A DNA stretch of 54,288 nt from Streptomyces sp. AC550_RSS872 (GCF_019049285.1 NZ_JAGMUL010000014.1:1-54288); one strand, 5' to 3'. Numbered from the stretch's first letter, positions 16,756 through 24,838 are shown. Translations and numbers: made by a program. The notes: generated by a model from the sequence alone, not told the origin.

Positions 16756-16872
16756 TTCAACGGACTGTTGACCACGCTGTTGAACGGTCCGATGAACGGA
16801 CCGTTGAACGGAGGGTTGTACGGACCGTTGAACGGACGGTTGTACGGACAGCTCAACGGACTGTTGAACCCC
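16756..16872. repeat. Nine and a half 12-bp tandem repeats in a divergent promoter gap
   Basis: Units such as TTGAACGGACCG, TTGTACGGACCG and TTCAACGGACTG run without gaps from 16756 to 16863, with a partial copy to 16872. They occupy the gap between the AraC-type regulator (start 16716) and the isochorismatase-like gene (start 16921). Because 12 is a codon multiple, one reading frame gives LNGP-like tetrapeptides, but no start or family signal supports translation. Confidence 0.9.
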
Positions 16873-16920
16873 ACTCACCACACCCCCACCCACCCACTCC
16901 CCCGCCCCTTGGAGACGACT

Positions 16921-17502
16921 GTGCCGAGCAAGACGTTGCGCGAACTCGCCGGTGCCGACAACAGCACGCCGGCCGCCCTCGCGTCCTCGACCCTCATCCT
17001 CGTCGACTACCAGAACACCTACACCCGCGGCGCGATGGAACTCGACGGCTGGCAGCCGGCCCTGGACGCCGCGTCGGACCTGCTGTCCCGGGCCCGCGCG
17101 GCCGGCGCCGCGATCATCCACGTCCAGCACGATGACGGAGAGGGTTCGCTCTACGACATCCGCCAGGACATCGGCCGGATCCACCCCAGCGTGGCGCCGA
17201 TCGAGGGCGAGCCCGTGGTCGTCAAGCAGGCCCCGGACTCCTTCCACGGAACCGACCTCGGCAAGCTCGTGGACGAAGCCGGGAACGAGACCGTGATCAT
17301 CGCCGGGTTCATGACCCACATGTGCGTCGCGTACACGTCCGCGTCGGCCGCCCTGCGCGGCAACGAGCCCACGGTCCCGGCGGACACGTGCGCCACCAGG
17401 TCGATCGTCGACGTCACCGCCGACGAACTGCACCGCAGTGCGCTTGCGGCCATCGCGGATGCGTACGGGGTCGTGGTCGCGTCGGGGAGCGAGCTGGTCT
17501 AA
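16921..17502 (+). CDS. Isochorismatase-family cysteine hydrolase
   Basis: 193-residue enzyme of the isochorismatase/nicotinamidase fold. The catalytic triad is visible: Asp29 in LILVDYQNTY, Lys102 in VVVKQAPDSF and Cys135 in AGFMTHMCVAYT. Start is GTG at 16921, with GGAG six bases ahead. It is divergent from a GlxA-type AraC regulator, an arrangement common in actinobacteria, and is followed by a SnoaL-like gene. The substrate (an amide, enol ether or N-carbamoyl compound) cannot be told from sequence. Confidence 0.88.
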   Translation: MPSKTLRELAGADNSTPAALASSTLILVDYQNTYTRGAMELDGWQPALDAASDLLSRARAAGAAIIHVQHDDGEGSLYDIRQDIGRIHPSVAPIEGEPVVVKQAPDSFHGTDLGKLVDEAGNETVIIAGFMTHMCVAYTSASAALRGNEPTVPADTCATRSIVDVTADELHRSALAAIADAYGVVVASGSELV

Positions 17503-17573
17503 CGCGTCGGACGGCGGCGCGACGGGAGAGGCGCCCTTGACCTCGAGCAAGCTTGAGGAAGGAGTCTTCCCGC

Positions 17574-18135
17574 ATGAACACCAACGGGATAGACCGACAG
17601 CGCCAGCGCCAGCACCAGCACCTGACCGACCGCGCCGAGATCACCGACCTGCTGGACCGCTACCTGCGCTCCCTGGACGACGGCGTCTTCGACCAGGAGT
17701 GGGCCGACGCCTTCCACACCGAGCACGTGACCGCGGAGATGCCCATCGGCACCGTCCACGGCCGCGCTGCCCTGCCGGCCCATGTCCGCCAGGGAATGAC
17801 CCTGTTCGACCGCACCGTGCATCTCGGCACCAACACCGTCATCGAGATCGACGGCCCCCGAGTCACGGCCCGCGGCGCGCAGTCTCAGCACCCACGTCCC
17901 GCACGTCCTGGCGGACGGCTCGGCCGACGTCTTCCTCTCCGCCGGCCACTCCGACACAGAAGTCGTCAAAACGCCCGACGGCTGGCGCATCTCCGCCACA
18001 TCCCTCCGCGAGGCCTGGCCCCAGGGCACCCCTCCCACCTCCCGGCCGGCCTGGTCCCGGCCCGCACGGCCAAGATCCGAAGGACCAGAGCAGCCCCCGC
18101 GGGCCGCTAATACACCGGCGCACAGCCACGCCTGA
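17574..18135 (+). pseudogene. SnoaL-like (NTF2-fold) protein, frameshifted
   Basis: ATG at 17574 has AAGGAG ahead and starts a normal SnoaL-like chain: ITDLLDRYLRSLDDGVFDQE, then TVHGRAALPAHVRQGMTLF and VIEIDGPRVTARGA. At about 17,875-17,881 (GGCGCGCAGTCTCAGC) one extra base shifts the frame. The family sequence continues in the next frame as STHVPHVLADGSADVFLSAG and VKTPDGWRISATSLREAWPQ, ending with TGA at 18135. It is either a recent inactivation or a sequencing indel. It follows the isochorismatase-like gene and was probably its partner. Confidence 0.75.
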
Positions 18136-18219
18136 CCTGCGCAAACGAGAACCTGCCCACGACCGATCCCGCATCCGCTAGGCTAGGCGCCGGATCTCCG
18201 CGAGATCCGGATGTTCCTT

Positions 18220-18292
18220 GCCTTCGTAGCTCAGGGGATAGAGCACCGCTCTCCTAAAGCGGGTGTCGCAGGTTCGAATCCTGCCGGGGGCA
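18220..18292 (+). tRNA. tRNA-Arg (anticodon CCT)
   Basis: 73-base cloverleaf without encoded CCA. The acceptor arm GCCTTCG pairs with CGGGGGC, discriminator A. The anticodon stem CCGCT/AGCGG holds loop CTCCTAA with anticodon CCT (reads AGG). The T arm is GCAGGTTCGAATCCTGC. A 9-bp hairpin, CCGGATCTC/GAGATCCGG, lies at 18190-18210 just upstream. The 3' half from 18251 on recurs three times downstream, so this gene is an integration site. Confidence 0.97.
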
Positions 18293-18294
18293 CA
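18251..18294 (+). other. Attachment core at the tRNA (attL of the newest element)
   Basis: The 44 bases starting CTCCTAAAGCGGGTGTCGCA and ending CTGCCGGGGGCACA recur exactly at 23367-23410, for 43 bases at 27091-27133, and for 35 bases at 41593-41627. They run from the anticodon loop to just past the tRNA 3' end, the usual crossover segment for tyrosine integrases. Here the core is joined to an intact tRNA 5' half. Confidence 0.85.
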
Positions 18295-18320
18295 GGTGCC
18301 TGACCAGGCACGGGGCTTCG

Positions 18321-18357
18321 AACAGCCCCTCGGAGTGATCTCCGAGGGGCTGTTTTC
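18321..18357 (+). terminator. tRNA terminator
   Basis: AACAGCCCCTCGGAG pairs with CTCCGAGGGGCTGTT around TGAT, followed by TTTTCG. It lies 29 bases after the tRNA and is a textbook factor-independent terminator. Confidence 0.9.
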
Positions 18358-18393
18358 GTGTATGCGGGGAGGTAACGCTAGGCGACGTCTTAG

Positions 18394-18489
18394 TTACGGG
18401 TTTTCTACCGACCCCACGGGGTCGTCGGCGGCCTCCTGCTCGAACTGGGGCATCAGCAAGGTGTAGGTGTCCGTGTGGCTCGCGATCAC
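18394..18489 (-). pseudogene. C-terminal scrap of a tyrosine integrase
   Basis: The leftward frame reads VIASHTDTYTLLMPQFEQEA then ADDPVGSVENP and stop. TxDTYTxLxP plus an acidic tail is the characteristic end of actinobacterial tyrosine recombinases, just after the catalytic Tyr (DTY). The frame is closed by stops a few codons further upstream, so only about 30 residues remain. Its place, next to the tRNA attachment core and pointing at it, is where the int gene of such elements sits. The rest of 18490-18611 shows no gene. Confidence 0.55.
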
Positions 18490-18611
18490 CCCAACCGGAG
18501 ATGTGACCGCTCACCTGGCGGCAGGAAGTACCTCCAACGTCACCTGGATCAGTCTGGATGGCGCCGCCTGCCGCCTGGACGCACCCGACGAGGTCGACTG
18601 AGTCGAGCCCG

Positions 18612-20210
18612 TCACCGCCCGGCAGCGGTCTGGCTGGCCCTCCATTCAGGAGCCTCGGGCGTGTCCTGGAACTCCAGGAGGTGCTGTCCGGCGAGCCGCT
18701 GCAGGGCGGCGCGTACGTCTGCCGGTGTGACGTAGAAGAACTCCCGGCGGAGGTTGACCCGGTTGACGCGGCGGGACTCGAACTCCTGGTGCAGGCGGCG
18801 TTCCAGGCCGACGGCGTCCTCACTGAAGATCAGGGCGTGTACGTCGAAGCGGAAGGGGACGGACGCGTCCCCGAGTTCGATGACGCGGTCCATGGGATCG
18901 AGGCGCCGGGTCATACCGATCTTGACCATGCGTTCGCCGAACGCTCCGACGTTGGAGATGACGTAGACATATCCGGCCCGGATGTTGGCCTCGCGGGCCT
19001 CGACCGCCTCCAGTTCGGCGCCCAACTCGGCGAGTTTTCCTTCGAGTTCGGCGATGGCGGCCGCATCGCCGGTGCCGGAGCGCAGGCGGCGCAGGGCGCT
19101 CTCGTAGTGGCTGCGTTCCTTCTCCAGCCGCTGACGCTCGCGCTCGATCTCGCGCTGCAGGCGCTCCTCCTCGCGCTGCTGGGCCCGTAGCTCCCGCTGC
19201 TCCTCCCGCTCGGCCTCCTTCCTCACCAGGTAGTCGGCCGTCAGCTCCAACTCCTGCACCCGCAGCCGGTGGTAGTCATCGCCGATGCTGATCTGCATGG
19301 TGGCGCCGAGCCGGGCGATCGACTCCCGCGTCTTGCCGAGCCGGTCGATCAGCGAGTCGAGCCGGTGCGGCTTCATGCCGCGCACTGCGTTGTCCGCCTC
19401 GGCGTTGTACGCGCGCAGCATCAGCTTGGAGAAGTCACGGACCATCTTGCGGCCCTTGGCAGCTGAGCCGTCCACCATCCAGTACTGGTTCCCGAGCACG
19501 GCCCGATCGTCCCTCGCCAACTGCTTGTAGCGGGCCTTGAGACTGTCGAGCCGGTCCTTGTAGGCGAGCGCGTCGGCGAGCGGATGGCGGTACTCGTAAA
19601 TGCCGGCCTCTTGCAGCATCCGCGTCTCATCGGTGAGCACCAGATCCCGGCGCGCGGCCGTGAGGCGCTGTTCGGCCTCCGCCGTCTGGCGAGCCATGTC
19701 GTCGGCTTGGCGGCGCACGTCAACCAGGGACTGCGCGGCGCTCTCGGCGGCGTGCTCTATCTTCTCGTCGAGGAGAGCGTCGATCCGTCCGATCTCTTGG
19801 AGCTTCTCCTCATGCGCGCGGCGCAGTCGCTGCTGCTCGGCGGCTATCTGAGCGCTGTCGGCTCCGATGAGACGACTCAATTGCTCCGTCAGCTGACGGT
19901 TGTCTTCCTGTAGTCCGCGTACCTGTGTTTCCATCAGCGCCAGCTCGCCCGCCAGACGCGCCGCCTCGGACTCCGCTTGCTTACGGCGCCGGCCGAACAG
20001 GCCACCGCCTGTGGCCGGGACCGTCGCCTGGGGACCGTAGGGGGACTGCCGAGGAACGGGTGCGCTCGGCTGCGGCACGGCCCCTTCCGGGATCCAGATC
20101 TGCCAGCCTGGGGGTGTGGGCCATGCGGGATCCGGTTCCCAGCCCGGTGGCGGGCTCCACCCCTCCGGCGGGGCGGGCCAGGTGGGCGGCGGGTTGAACC
20201 GGTAGGTCAT
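18612..20210 (-). CDS. DUF4041 protein with C-terminal T5orf172 (GIY-YIG) domain
   Basis: 532-residue protein. Residues 1-75 are Pro/Trp-rich (PPPTWPAPPEGWSPPPGWEP), resembling DUF2510-like actinobacterial heads. A coiled coil spans about 75-175. DUF4041 covers about 175-330, with HPLADALAYKDRLDSLKARY. A second highly charged coiled coil (335-420) is rich in REEQRELRAQQREEERLQRE. The T5orf172 GIY-YIG-like nuclease domain (about 425-515) has GYVYVISNVGAFGERMVKIG and LERRLHQEFESRRVN. Such proteins occur on phages and islands; their role is not established. ATG at 20210 is chosen over a 38-residue upstream extension with no family support. It is divergent from the BTAD regulator. Confidence 0.85.
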   Translation of the reverse strand: MTYRFNPPPTWPAPPEGWSPPPGWEPDPAWPTPPGWQIWIPEGAVPQPSAPVPRQSPYGPQATVPATGGGLFGRRRKQAESEAARLAGELALMETQVRGLQEDNRQLTEQLSRLIGADSAQIAAEQQRLRRAHEEKLQEIGRIDALLDEKIEHAAESAAQSLVDVRRQADDMARQTAEAEQRLTAARRDLVLTDETRMLQEAGIYEYRHPLADALAYKDRLDSLKARYKQLARDDRAVLGNQYWMVDGSAAKGRKMVRDFSKLMLRAYNAEADNAVRGMKPHRLDSLIDRLGKTRESIARLGATMQISIGDDYHRLRVQELELTADYLVRKEAEREEQRELRAQQREEERLQREIERERQRLEKERSHYESALRRLRSGTGDAAAIAELEGKLAELGAELEAVEAREANIRAGYVYVISNVGAFGERMVKIGMTRRLDPMDRVIELGDASVPFRFDVHALIFSEDAVGLERRLHQEFESRRVNRVNLRREFFYVTPADVRAALQRLAGQHLLEFQDTPEAPEWRASQTAAGR

Positions 20211-20465
20211 GGGGCAACGACTCCTGTCGCGAGGGCGAGAGACGGCCGACGTAACCCCGATGCCGTCCGGCAGCCAGCGGGCCGAGTCGAACGTACTCGG
20301 CCTTGTGGACCTTCGTCCTGCCATCTCCTGTTTTTGGCCCTCCTGGCAGCAGATCCGACGAGGTGGGTGAGCCGCAGGGAGCCGTTAGACGCTGTTGTCG
20401 TTCCGATCTTGAGGGGTGTGTGTCGAACAGGAGTCTCGATCGGGTGATCGGCGTCGGCTGTGGGC

Positions 20466-21170
20466 ATGAGAACAGGGCCTCTTGGTAGCTCGGGGTTGCG
20501 AAGCCGACCGAGACCCAGGAGACCCGACGAGTCCTACCGCCTACCACCGCAGACCGCGGAGCTTCTGGCCTACCTCGAACTGCGCGAAGGGCGAACCGCT
20601 CACCGCTCCGCGATCATCAGATCCCTGTGGCCTGACAAGGCGGAGCGCCTCGGGCGGCGCAGGCCGAGCCGACTGCTGTGGCGGGTGAACCAGGCCGCAC
20701 CCCGGGAGCTGGTGATCACGGAGGGCGAGACCGTACGCATCTCGGAAGTGCTCACGAGCGACTGGCAGCAGGCACACGATGCTCTCGCCCACCCGGACTG
20801 GCCGCACACGCCATCCCTCACCAACGATCTCGAACTGCTGCTGCTCCCTCTGTTGGTCGACGTGCATTCGCCATGGATTGAGGAACATCAAAGGACGTGG
20901 GATCAGCGCAGGTTCTATGCCCTGCGTGAAGCGGGCGAGATCCTGCTGTCCGGCGAGCGACTGCGGGAAGCCGTCGAGATCGCGGAGCTCCTGGTCACGT
21001 GGGAACCGCTTGACGAGCCCAGCCATCTTCTTCTGATACGTGCCCACCTGAAGCTGGGCGCCCCGGGAAGATCCACGGAGTTGTACCAAGAATTCCGGCG
21101 CCGCCTGCGGAAGGAGCTCGGAGTCGAGCCCGCGTTCGAGCTCGCGCATGTGACATCTCTGGCCGAATGA
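20466..21170 (+). CDS. BTAD-domain transcriptional regulator (SARP/AfsR-like)
   Basis: 234-residue protein. The first ~90 residues resemble a winged-helix DNA-binding unit (RLPPQTAELLAYLELREGRT then SIIRSLWPD-like AIIRSLWPDKAERLGRRRPS). The rest is a bacterial transcriptional activator domain of TPR-like helices with RRFYALREAGEILLSGERLR and RSTELYQEFRRRLRKELGVE. This order is that of SARP-type activators, but the chain is short and the DNA-binding part atypical. ATG at 20466; GTG at 20460 is possible. It is divergent from the DUF4041 gene across 255 bases, so it may regulate it. Confidence 0.75.
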   Translation: MRTGPLGSSGLRSRPRPRRPDESYRLPPQTAELLAYLELREGRTAHRSAIIRSLWPDKAERLGRRRPSRLLWRVNQAAPRELVITEGETVRISEVLTSDWQQAHDALAHPDWPHTPSLTNDLELLLLPLLVDVHSPWIEEHQRTWDQRRFYALREAGEILLSGERLREAVEIAELLVTWEPLDEPSHLLLIRAHLKLGAPGRSTELYQEFRRRLRKELGVEPAFELAHVTSLAE

Positions 21171-21281
21171 TCATGGCTTGGCCGGCATGGGCCTGGACGC
21201 CTACGTAATAGGCGGACCAGCTGTCATGGATCCGGTCAAGGTCAACTCTGCGCCACGCACATTCTTCTATCGGCCCGCGGC

Positions 21282-21656
21282 GCCAGCGCTACCCGGCTGA
21301 CGAAGTGGCCGGCCAACCGAAAGGTCCGCAATCTCGCTGCTCAGGCGCTGAACCCCTGGGGCGCGAGCAAGCCGAACGCGCTGTTCTTCGAGCGCGTCGC
21401 CGAGGTCACTCCGTTCTGCAATGACGAGATCCTCTACGTTGGCGACCGCGTCGACAACGACCTTTGCCCGGCCGTCGCCCCGGGCATGCACGCCGCGCTG
21501 GTCCACCGTGGCCCTTGGGCGACGATCCGGTGGCGAAGCGAGGAAGCCGAGAAGCTCCCCACCTTCCGAGTGGAGAGCCTTGTGTGTACCGGGTTTTGCG
21601 CTGAAAGCCTCAGGTTTCACTCAACTGCGCTTACGTCGAACAGAGTTGCCACATAG
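21282..21656 (+). pseudogene. HAD-superfamily hydrolase fragment
   Basis: No start fits, but the frame reads TKWPANRKVRNLAAQALNPW, SKPNALFFERVAE, EILYVGDRVDNDLCPAVAPG, MHAALVHRGPWATIRWRSEE and AEKLPTFRVESL before running into unrelated sequence and TAG at 21654. GDRVDND is the HAD motif IV and the rest is the family's cap-distal end. The N-terminal half with the nucleophile Asp is missing, so this is a dead 5'-truncated gene. Bases 21171-21281 show nothing else. Confidence 0.7.
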
Positions 21657-21713
21657 GGTCGGTGATCGGCGGCCTGTTCGGTCGTTTTCACCGAGGAAAT
21701 CAGGGGGAATCAC

Positions 21714-22238
21714 GTGCGCCTCGCGCCCAGGATCATCACAGCCGGCTGCGCCACCGTCGTACTCGCCGGCATAGGCATCGCACCCGCGTCGGCGGACACA
21801 CGCGCGGGGGTCGGTCCCCTGGTGTGTCCGCCGGACCGGGGATACGACTTCTCCGGCAGCCGCAACTACTACAGGGATATGGAACCCCGATCCGGAGGTG
21901 ATAGCGGTACGACAATCAGCATCACCTTCCACAAGGGAAAGACGACGACGTCCACCGTGGGCGGATCAATCTCGGGCGAAGCGAAGGTGGTCTTCGCCAA
22001 GGCGGAGGCGCAGTTCGACTACCATTTCGCGTGGCAGTGGACGAACAGCTCGACCTACACGTGGTCGTGGAAGGTGCCGGACACGATGAGGCATGGTTAC
22101 CTGCACGCGGGTGTGAAGGTCAAGTACACGAAGTGGAACTACAACGAGACGCGGCCCGACTGCACCACCAGGGTGATACGCAGCGGAGAAGCGCGGCTGG
22201 TCTACGAGGGTCGCGAAACCTGGCACGGAACGAACTGA
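21714..22238 (+). CDS. Secreted protein of unknown function
   Basis: 174 residues from GTG at 21714, with GGGGGA seven bases ahead. Residues 1-28 are a clear signal peptide (MRLAPRIITAGCATVVLAGI then GIAPASADT, with cleavage after ASA). The mature part has two cysteines (CPPD and DCTT) and an alternating, Trp/Tyr/Thr-rich pattern (FAWQWTNSSTYTWSWKVPDT) suggesting a beta-sandwich. I do not recognise the family. Its stop overlaps the start of the lipoprotein gene in a TGATG junction, so the two are translated together and probably act together outside the cell. Confidence 0.75.
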   Translation: MRLAPRIITAGCATVVLAGIGIAPASADTRAGVGPLVCPPDRGYDFSGSRNYYRDMEPRSGGDSGTTISITFHKGKTTTSTVGGSISGEAKVVFAKAEAQFDYHFAWQWTNSSTYTWSWKVPDTMRHGYLHAGVKVKYTKWNYNETRPDCTTRVIRSGEARLVYEGRETWHGTN

Positions 22239-22696
22239 TGCGCAGAACACGTCTGGCCGTACTGCCGGTCATCGTCGTCCTGGCCGCCGGATGCAGCGAG
22301 AACGCCGCACCCCGCCCGGCCCCCACCTCCACCGAGTCGGCCGTCCCACGGGTGTCCGATCCGGACCACCCCGACGGCGGTGAAAAGAAACCTGGCCGCC
22401 TCGGACCCGGTACGGTCAAACTGCCTGTATCTGCCGACCGGATCGCCGAACTCGGCGTGCGCTATACCTGCCTCGGACCCGCAGGGGGTCTCGTGGTCCG
22501 TAACGGGACGGCGCTGAATGCCGACGTCGGCGACTGCCACGACGACGCCACGTACGGTGCCAGCATCAAGGCGAAGGATCTGAACGGCCGAAAGTTCGGC
22601 AGTGAGATCACCGTCACGGTCGACAAGCGGACGAGGTGGCGTATGTCCGTGGACATCACCGACAAGGACGGTGTGAGGCAGACCGTCCACAGCTGA
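22238..22696 (+). CDS. Lipoprotein of unknown function
   Basis: 152 residues. The type II signal peptide MRRTRLAVLPVIVVLAAGCS has lipobox LAAGC (Cys19), so the mature protein is lipid-anchored outside the membrane. A Pro/Ser/Thr-rich spacer (residues 20-60) leads to a small domain with VRYTCLGPAGGLVVRNGTAL and EITVTVDKRTRWRMSVDITD, where two further cysteines may pair. It starts inside the stop of the secreted-protein gene (TGATG), a tight two-gene unit. Family not recognised. Confidence 0.78.
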   Translation: MRRTRLAVLPVIVVLAAGCSENAAPRPAPTSTESAVPRVSDPDHPDGGEKKPGRLGPGTVKLPVSADRIAELGVRYTCLGPAGGLVVRNGTALNADVGDCHDDATYGASIKAKDLNGRKFGSEITVTVDKRTRWRMSVDITDKDGVRQTVHS

Positions 22697-22779
22697 CGCC
22701 TTGGCGAAGCCCCCGTGAGCATCCGCCCAACGCGGGGCAGGCCGGAGCCTCCATCAAACCCGGGGTGGCTCTGTATCTG

Positions 22780-22910
22780 TCAACCGGCTTGATACAGCCT
22801 GCGGTTGCGCTGTTCATCGGTGAGCATGACCCGCCAGACGTAGTCGGCCAGGCGACGCTTGAGACAACGCTTGGCTTCCTTAAGACTCCGGCCGCTGTCA
22901 GGACGGCTCT
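22780..22910 (-). pseudogene. Transposase C-terminal fragment, probably IS110 type
   Basis: The leftward frame ends SGRSLKEAKRCLKRRLADYV then WRVMLTDEQRNRRLYQAG and stop. The CLKRxLAxxVWR pattern resembles the C-terminus of IS110-family transposases. The chain further upstream is unrelated, so only about 40 residues survive. Family assignment is tentative. Confidence 0.45.
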
Positions 22911-23008
22911 CCGCCGGCAGCGAAGTGCCCTTCGTCCTCGAGGGACCGGTCCGGCGGCCCCGGGCACGGCCGACCGCCCCTGACGCATCGGGTGAAGGTG
23001 AAGCGAAG

Positions 23009-23263
23009 GTGGCCACCCCTCTGTCCGCGGACAAGTTCCTGTCCGTTCTCAAGAACGCACGACTTGGCGTTGTCGAACACGGATCCTGGCGCACCCACAA
23101 CCGCGACCAGCACGGCAACTGGGGCCCCGTGAACGGGGTGATGATCCACCACACGGGCGCGTACTCCTCCGCGTCTTGTGCCTCCCCCTGGCCACGCCGC
23201 GCGCACCCGCGACCTGTGGCACGAGGTCGCCCAGTCGGCCCGGAACGGATTCAGCACACATGA
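23009..23263 (+). pseudogene. N-acetylmuramoyl-L-alanine amidase, 5' fragment
   Basis: From GTG at 23009 the chain reads ATPLSADKFLSVLKNARLGV then VEHGSWRTHNRDQHGNWGPV and NGVMIHHTGAYSS. This is the start of a PGRP/amidase-2 domain with the first zinc His in MIHHT. After about residue 52 the sequence departs from the family (proline/arginine-rich) and stops at 23263, so the enzyme is cut off. The break runs into the conserved block that precedes the attachment core, so it may mark the edge of an old element. Confidence 0.65.
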
Positions 23264-23366
23264 GCCGGGAAACCCTGGGAACCTGCAAAAACCACCGAGA
23301 CATGTTTTTCAGGTCAAACGCGGTCATGGCGGAGTTTCCCCAGGTCACGACCTTGATCAGAGAAAA
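23233..23366 (+). repeat. Conserved pre-core block, copy A
   Basis: Begins CGGATTCAGCACACATGAG followed by CCGGGAAA and contains CAGGTCA at 23341-23347, 26 bases before the core. The start matches copy B (26958) nearly base for base and copies C, D and E more loosely; the middle has diverged. I read it as the arm of an element's attP that becomes attR on integration. Confidence 0.7.
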
Positions 23367-23410
23367 CTCCTAAAGCGGGTGTCGCAGGTTCGAATCCTGC
23401 CGGGGGCACA
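23367..23410 (+). other. Attachment core, copy A
   Basis: Forty-four bases identical to 18251-18294 of the tRNA-Arg region, from the anticodon loop to the 3' end. It lacks the tRNA 5' half (AGAAAA precedes it), so it is not a tRNA gene but the scar or junction of an integration. Confidence 0.9.
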
Positions 23411-23415
23411 GAACA

Positions 23416-23456
23416 AAGGGCCAGCTCAGGAGGGGTTTCCTCCCAGGCTGGCCCTT
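23416..23456 (+). terminator. Terminator carried behind core A
   Basis: AAGGGCCAGC pairs with GCTGGCCCTT, with a second GGAGG/CCTCC pairing inside the loop. It stands where the tRNA terminator stands at the intact locus, six bases past the core, so each element seems to carry a tRNA 3' end with its own terminator. Confidence 0.75.
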
Positions 23457-23488
23457 CGTCGTTACAGATGCCGTGCCACACGCGCAGC

Positions 23489-24148
23489 TCAGCGCACGGT
23501 GCCTGCGGTGCGCTCCCGGTGTCCCTCATGGTCGGGGGAGCCGCAGTGGCCCGGCTCGCGTTGCGCCTCGCCGAGCCACAGGTGCGGGACGTACTTCCGG
23601 ATCGCCTCCACCAGGGGCTCCCGGTACCTGGCGTACTCGCCTGTGGTCGCGAAGCGATAGCGCAGGCGCGGGAGGCCGGGGTGAATGGGTTCCTCGTCGC
23701 GGACCAGGCCCCACAGGACCGGATCGTCCCGGTCGATCGGGCCGCCGGGGCACAGCTCGATCGAGTACTGCCTGACACCCCGGTCGGTCTCGCTCCAGTG
23801 GACGGCAACGCCGACGAGGATGTCCCAGCGGATGACGTTTTGCCCCGCGCTGTTGCGCAGCCACAGCCCTGTGTCGTCGATGCTTACGGCCTGCGGGCGG
23901 AGCGCAAGGGCCGAGCGGATGAGCTTGAACCCCGAGTAGCCGATGGTCGCGAAGAGCAGTGCTACGAGTCCCACCGGCTGGGGGTCGTTGCCGTTGAGCC
24001 CGGCAGTGATGATCACCGCCAGGACCACGAAGCAGACTCCGATCACCATGAAGATCCCACCGAGCACAAATCCCTGTCGGGCGACGCGCTGGGCGTAGTG
24101 AATGACTGTAGCGGTGGGGGCGGGACCAGATGTGGGGGAGATCGACAT
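23489..24148 (-). CDS. Membrane protein with two N-terminal helices and a PH-like domain
   Basis: 219 residues. Two membrane segments, GFVLGGIFMVIGVCFVVLAV and VGLVALLFATIGYSGFKLIR, form a hairpin near the N-terminus. A strand-rich soluble part follows with SIDDTGLWLRNSAGQNVIRW, the pattern of bacterial PH-like (YdbT/YvdC-type) domains, and a mixed tail. ATG at 24148 begins MSISPTSGP; an upstream frame start at 24205 is less natural. It reads towards core A. Function unknown. Confidence 0.72.
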   Translation of the reverse strand: MSISPTSGPAPTATVIHYAQRVARQGFVLGGIFMVIGVCFVVLAVIITAGLNGNDPQPVGLVALLFATIGYSGFKLIRSALALRPQAVSIDDTGLWLRNSAGQNVIRWDILVGVAVHWSETDRGVRQYSIELCPGGPIDRDDPVLWGLVRDEEPIHPGLPRLRYRFATTGEYARYREPLVEAIRKYVPHLWLGEAQREPGHCGSPDHEGHRERTAGTVR

Positions 24149-24209
24149 GATCCGAGAGTCTAGGCAGGTTCCGGCAACCACAGGCCGACCAACCATCTCC
24201 TTCACCCGC

Positions 24210-24657
24210 CTTCACCGAAGCGTTTGCCAGAAGGTCAGCACGCACCACGACGCCTTGCGGTCCGCGCCACAGCCGTGCGGCGCCGAGCCGGGCTTCGTGG
24301 CCGTCGTCGCGTACGCGGACGCACATCCGGTCGGCTACGCCTACCGCCATCGAGCGCGGTGACCGCCACTGGCCTCGCACCAGCCCGGCGCCGACCGACA
24401 TGGACACCAAGCATCCGCCGCGGCTCCGCAGGAGGTCGGCATCGGGCCGGCCTGGCGGAAGACCGGCGCTGCCCGTCGTGTCCATGACGGCTCCTCGTCA
24501 CTCGCGACGAGCCGTTCGTGACGCTCATGGTCAACCCTGCCGCCGGCGCGGGAACGTCCACGCGCTCTACAAGTCGTGGGGATACGAGGACATCGGCCAG
24601 AGCCAGCCATCACCGGCCTCGCCCGTGCTCACCATGATGATTCGCGCCGGCCGCTGA
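24210..24657 (+). pseudogene. GNAT acetyltransferase, decayed
   Basis: Pieces of one GNAT protein lie in different frames. Near 24,245-24,360 is ALRSAPQPCGAEPGFVAVVA followed by YADAHPVGYAYRHRA. At 24,505-24,657 is the C-terminus VTLMVNPAAGAGNVHALYKS then WGYEDIGQSQPSPASPVLTM and stop. The middle, with the acetyl-CoA loop, is scrambled by indels and stops. From 24658 to 24838 I see no gene. Confidence 0.65.
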
Positions 24658-24838
24658 CCGGCCCCACCGACAAGCTGATGCACGCTCAGCAGTGGCTCCC
24701 GGACAGACTCCGCGCGCTTGGGTCGACCGGTGACCAAGAACGAGCGGCACAGCAGGCCCAGTTGGACGAAACCGACGGTGAATCCGGGGTGGTGCCAGGC
24801 GCTCATCCCTGATCGTCTCGCCGGCCTCGATGCCTCGG

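Noticed and set aside
11117..16872. CRISPR arrays at the short repeats near 11.1, 12.8 and 16.8 kb
   Set aside because: Units of 12-27 bp follow each other directly with no unique spacers, and no cas genes are present.
16756..16872. An LNGP-like tetrapeptide repeat protein encoded by the 12-bp array
   Set aside because: No start codon with a ribosome site and no family pattern; the isochorismatase-like gene has its own good start at 16921.
15649..17550. A 633-codon leftward frame suggesting a fusion of the AraC regulator with an N-terminal extension
   Set aside because: The extension is antisense to the isochorismatase-like gene and runs through the 12-bp repeat; the regulator's family start lies at about 16716.
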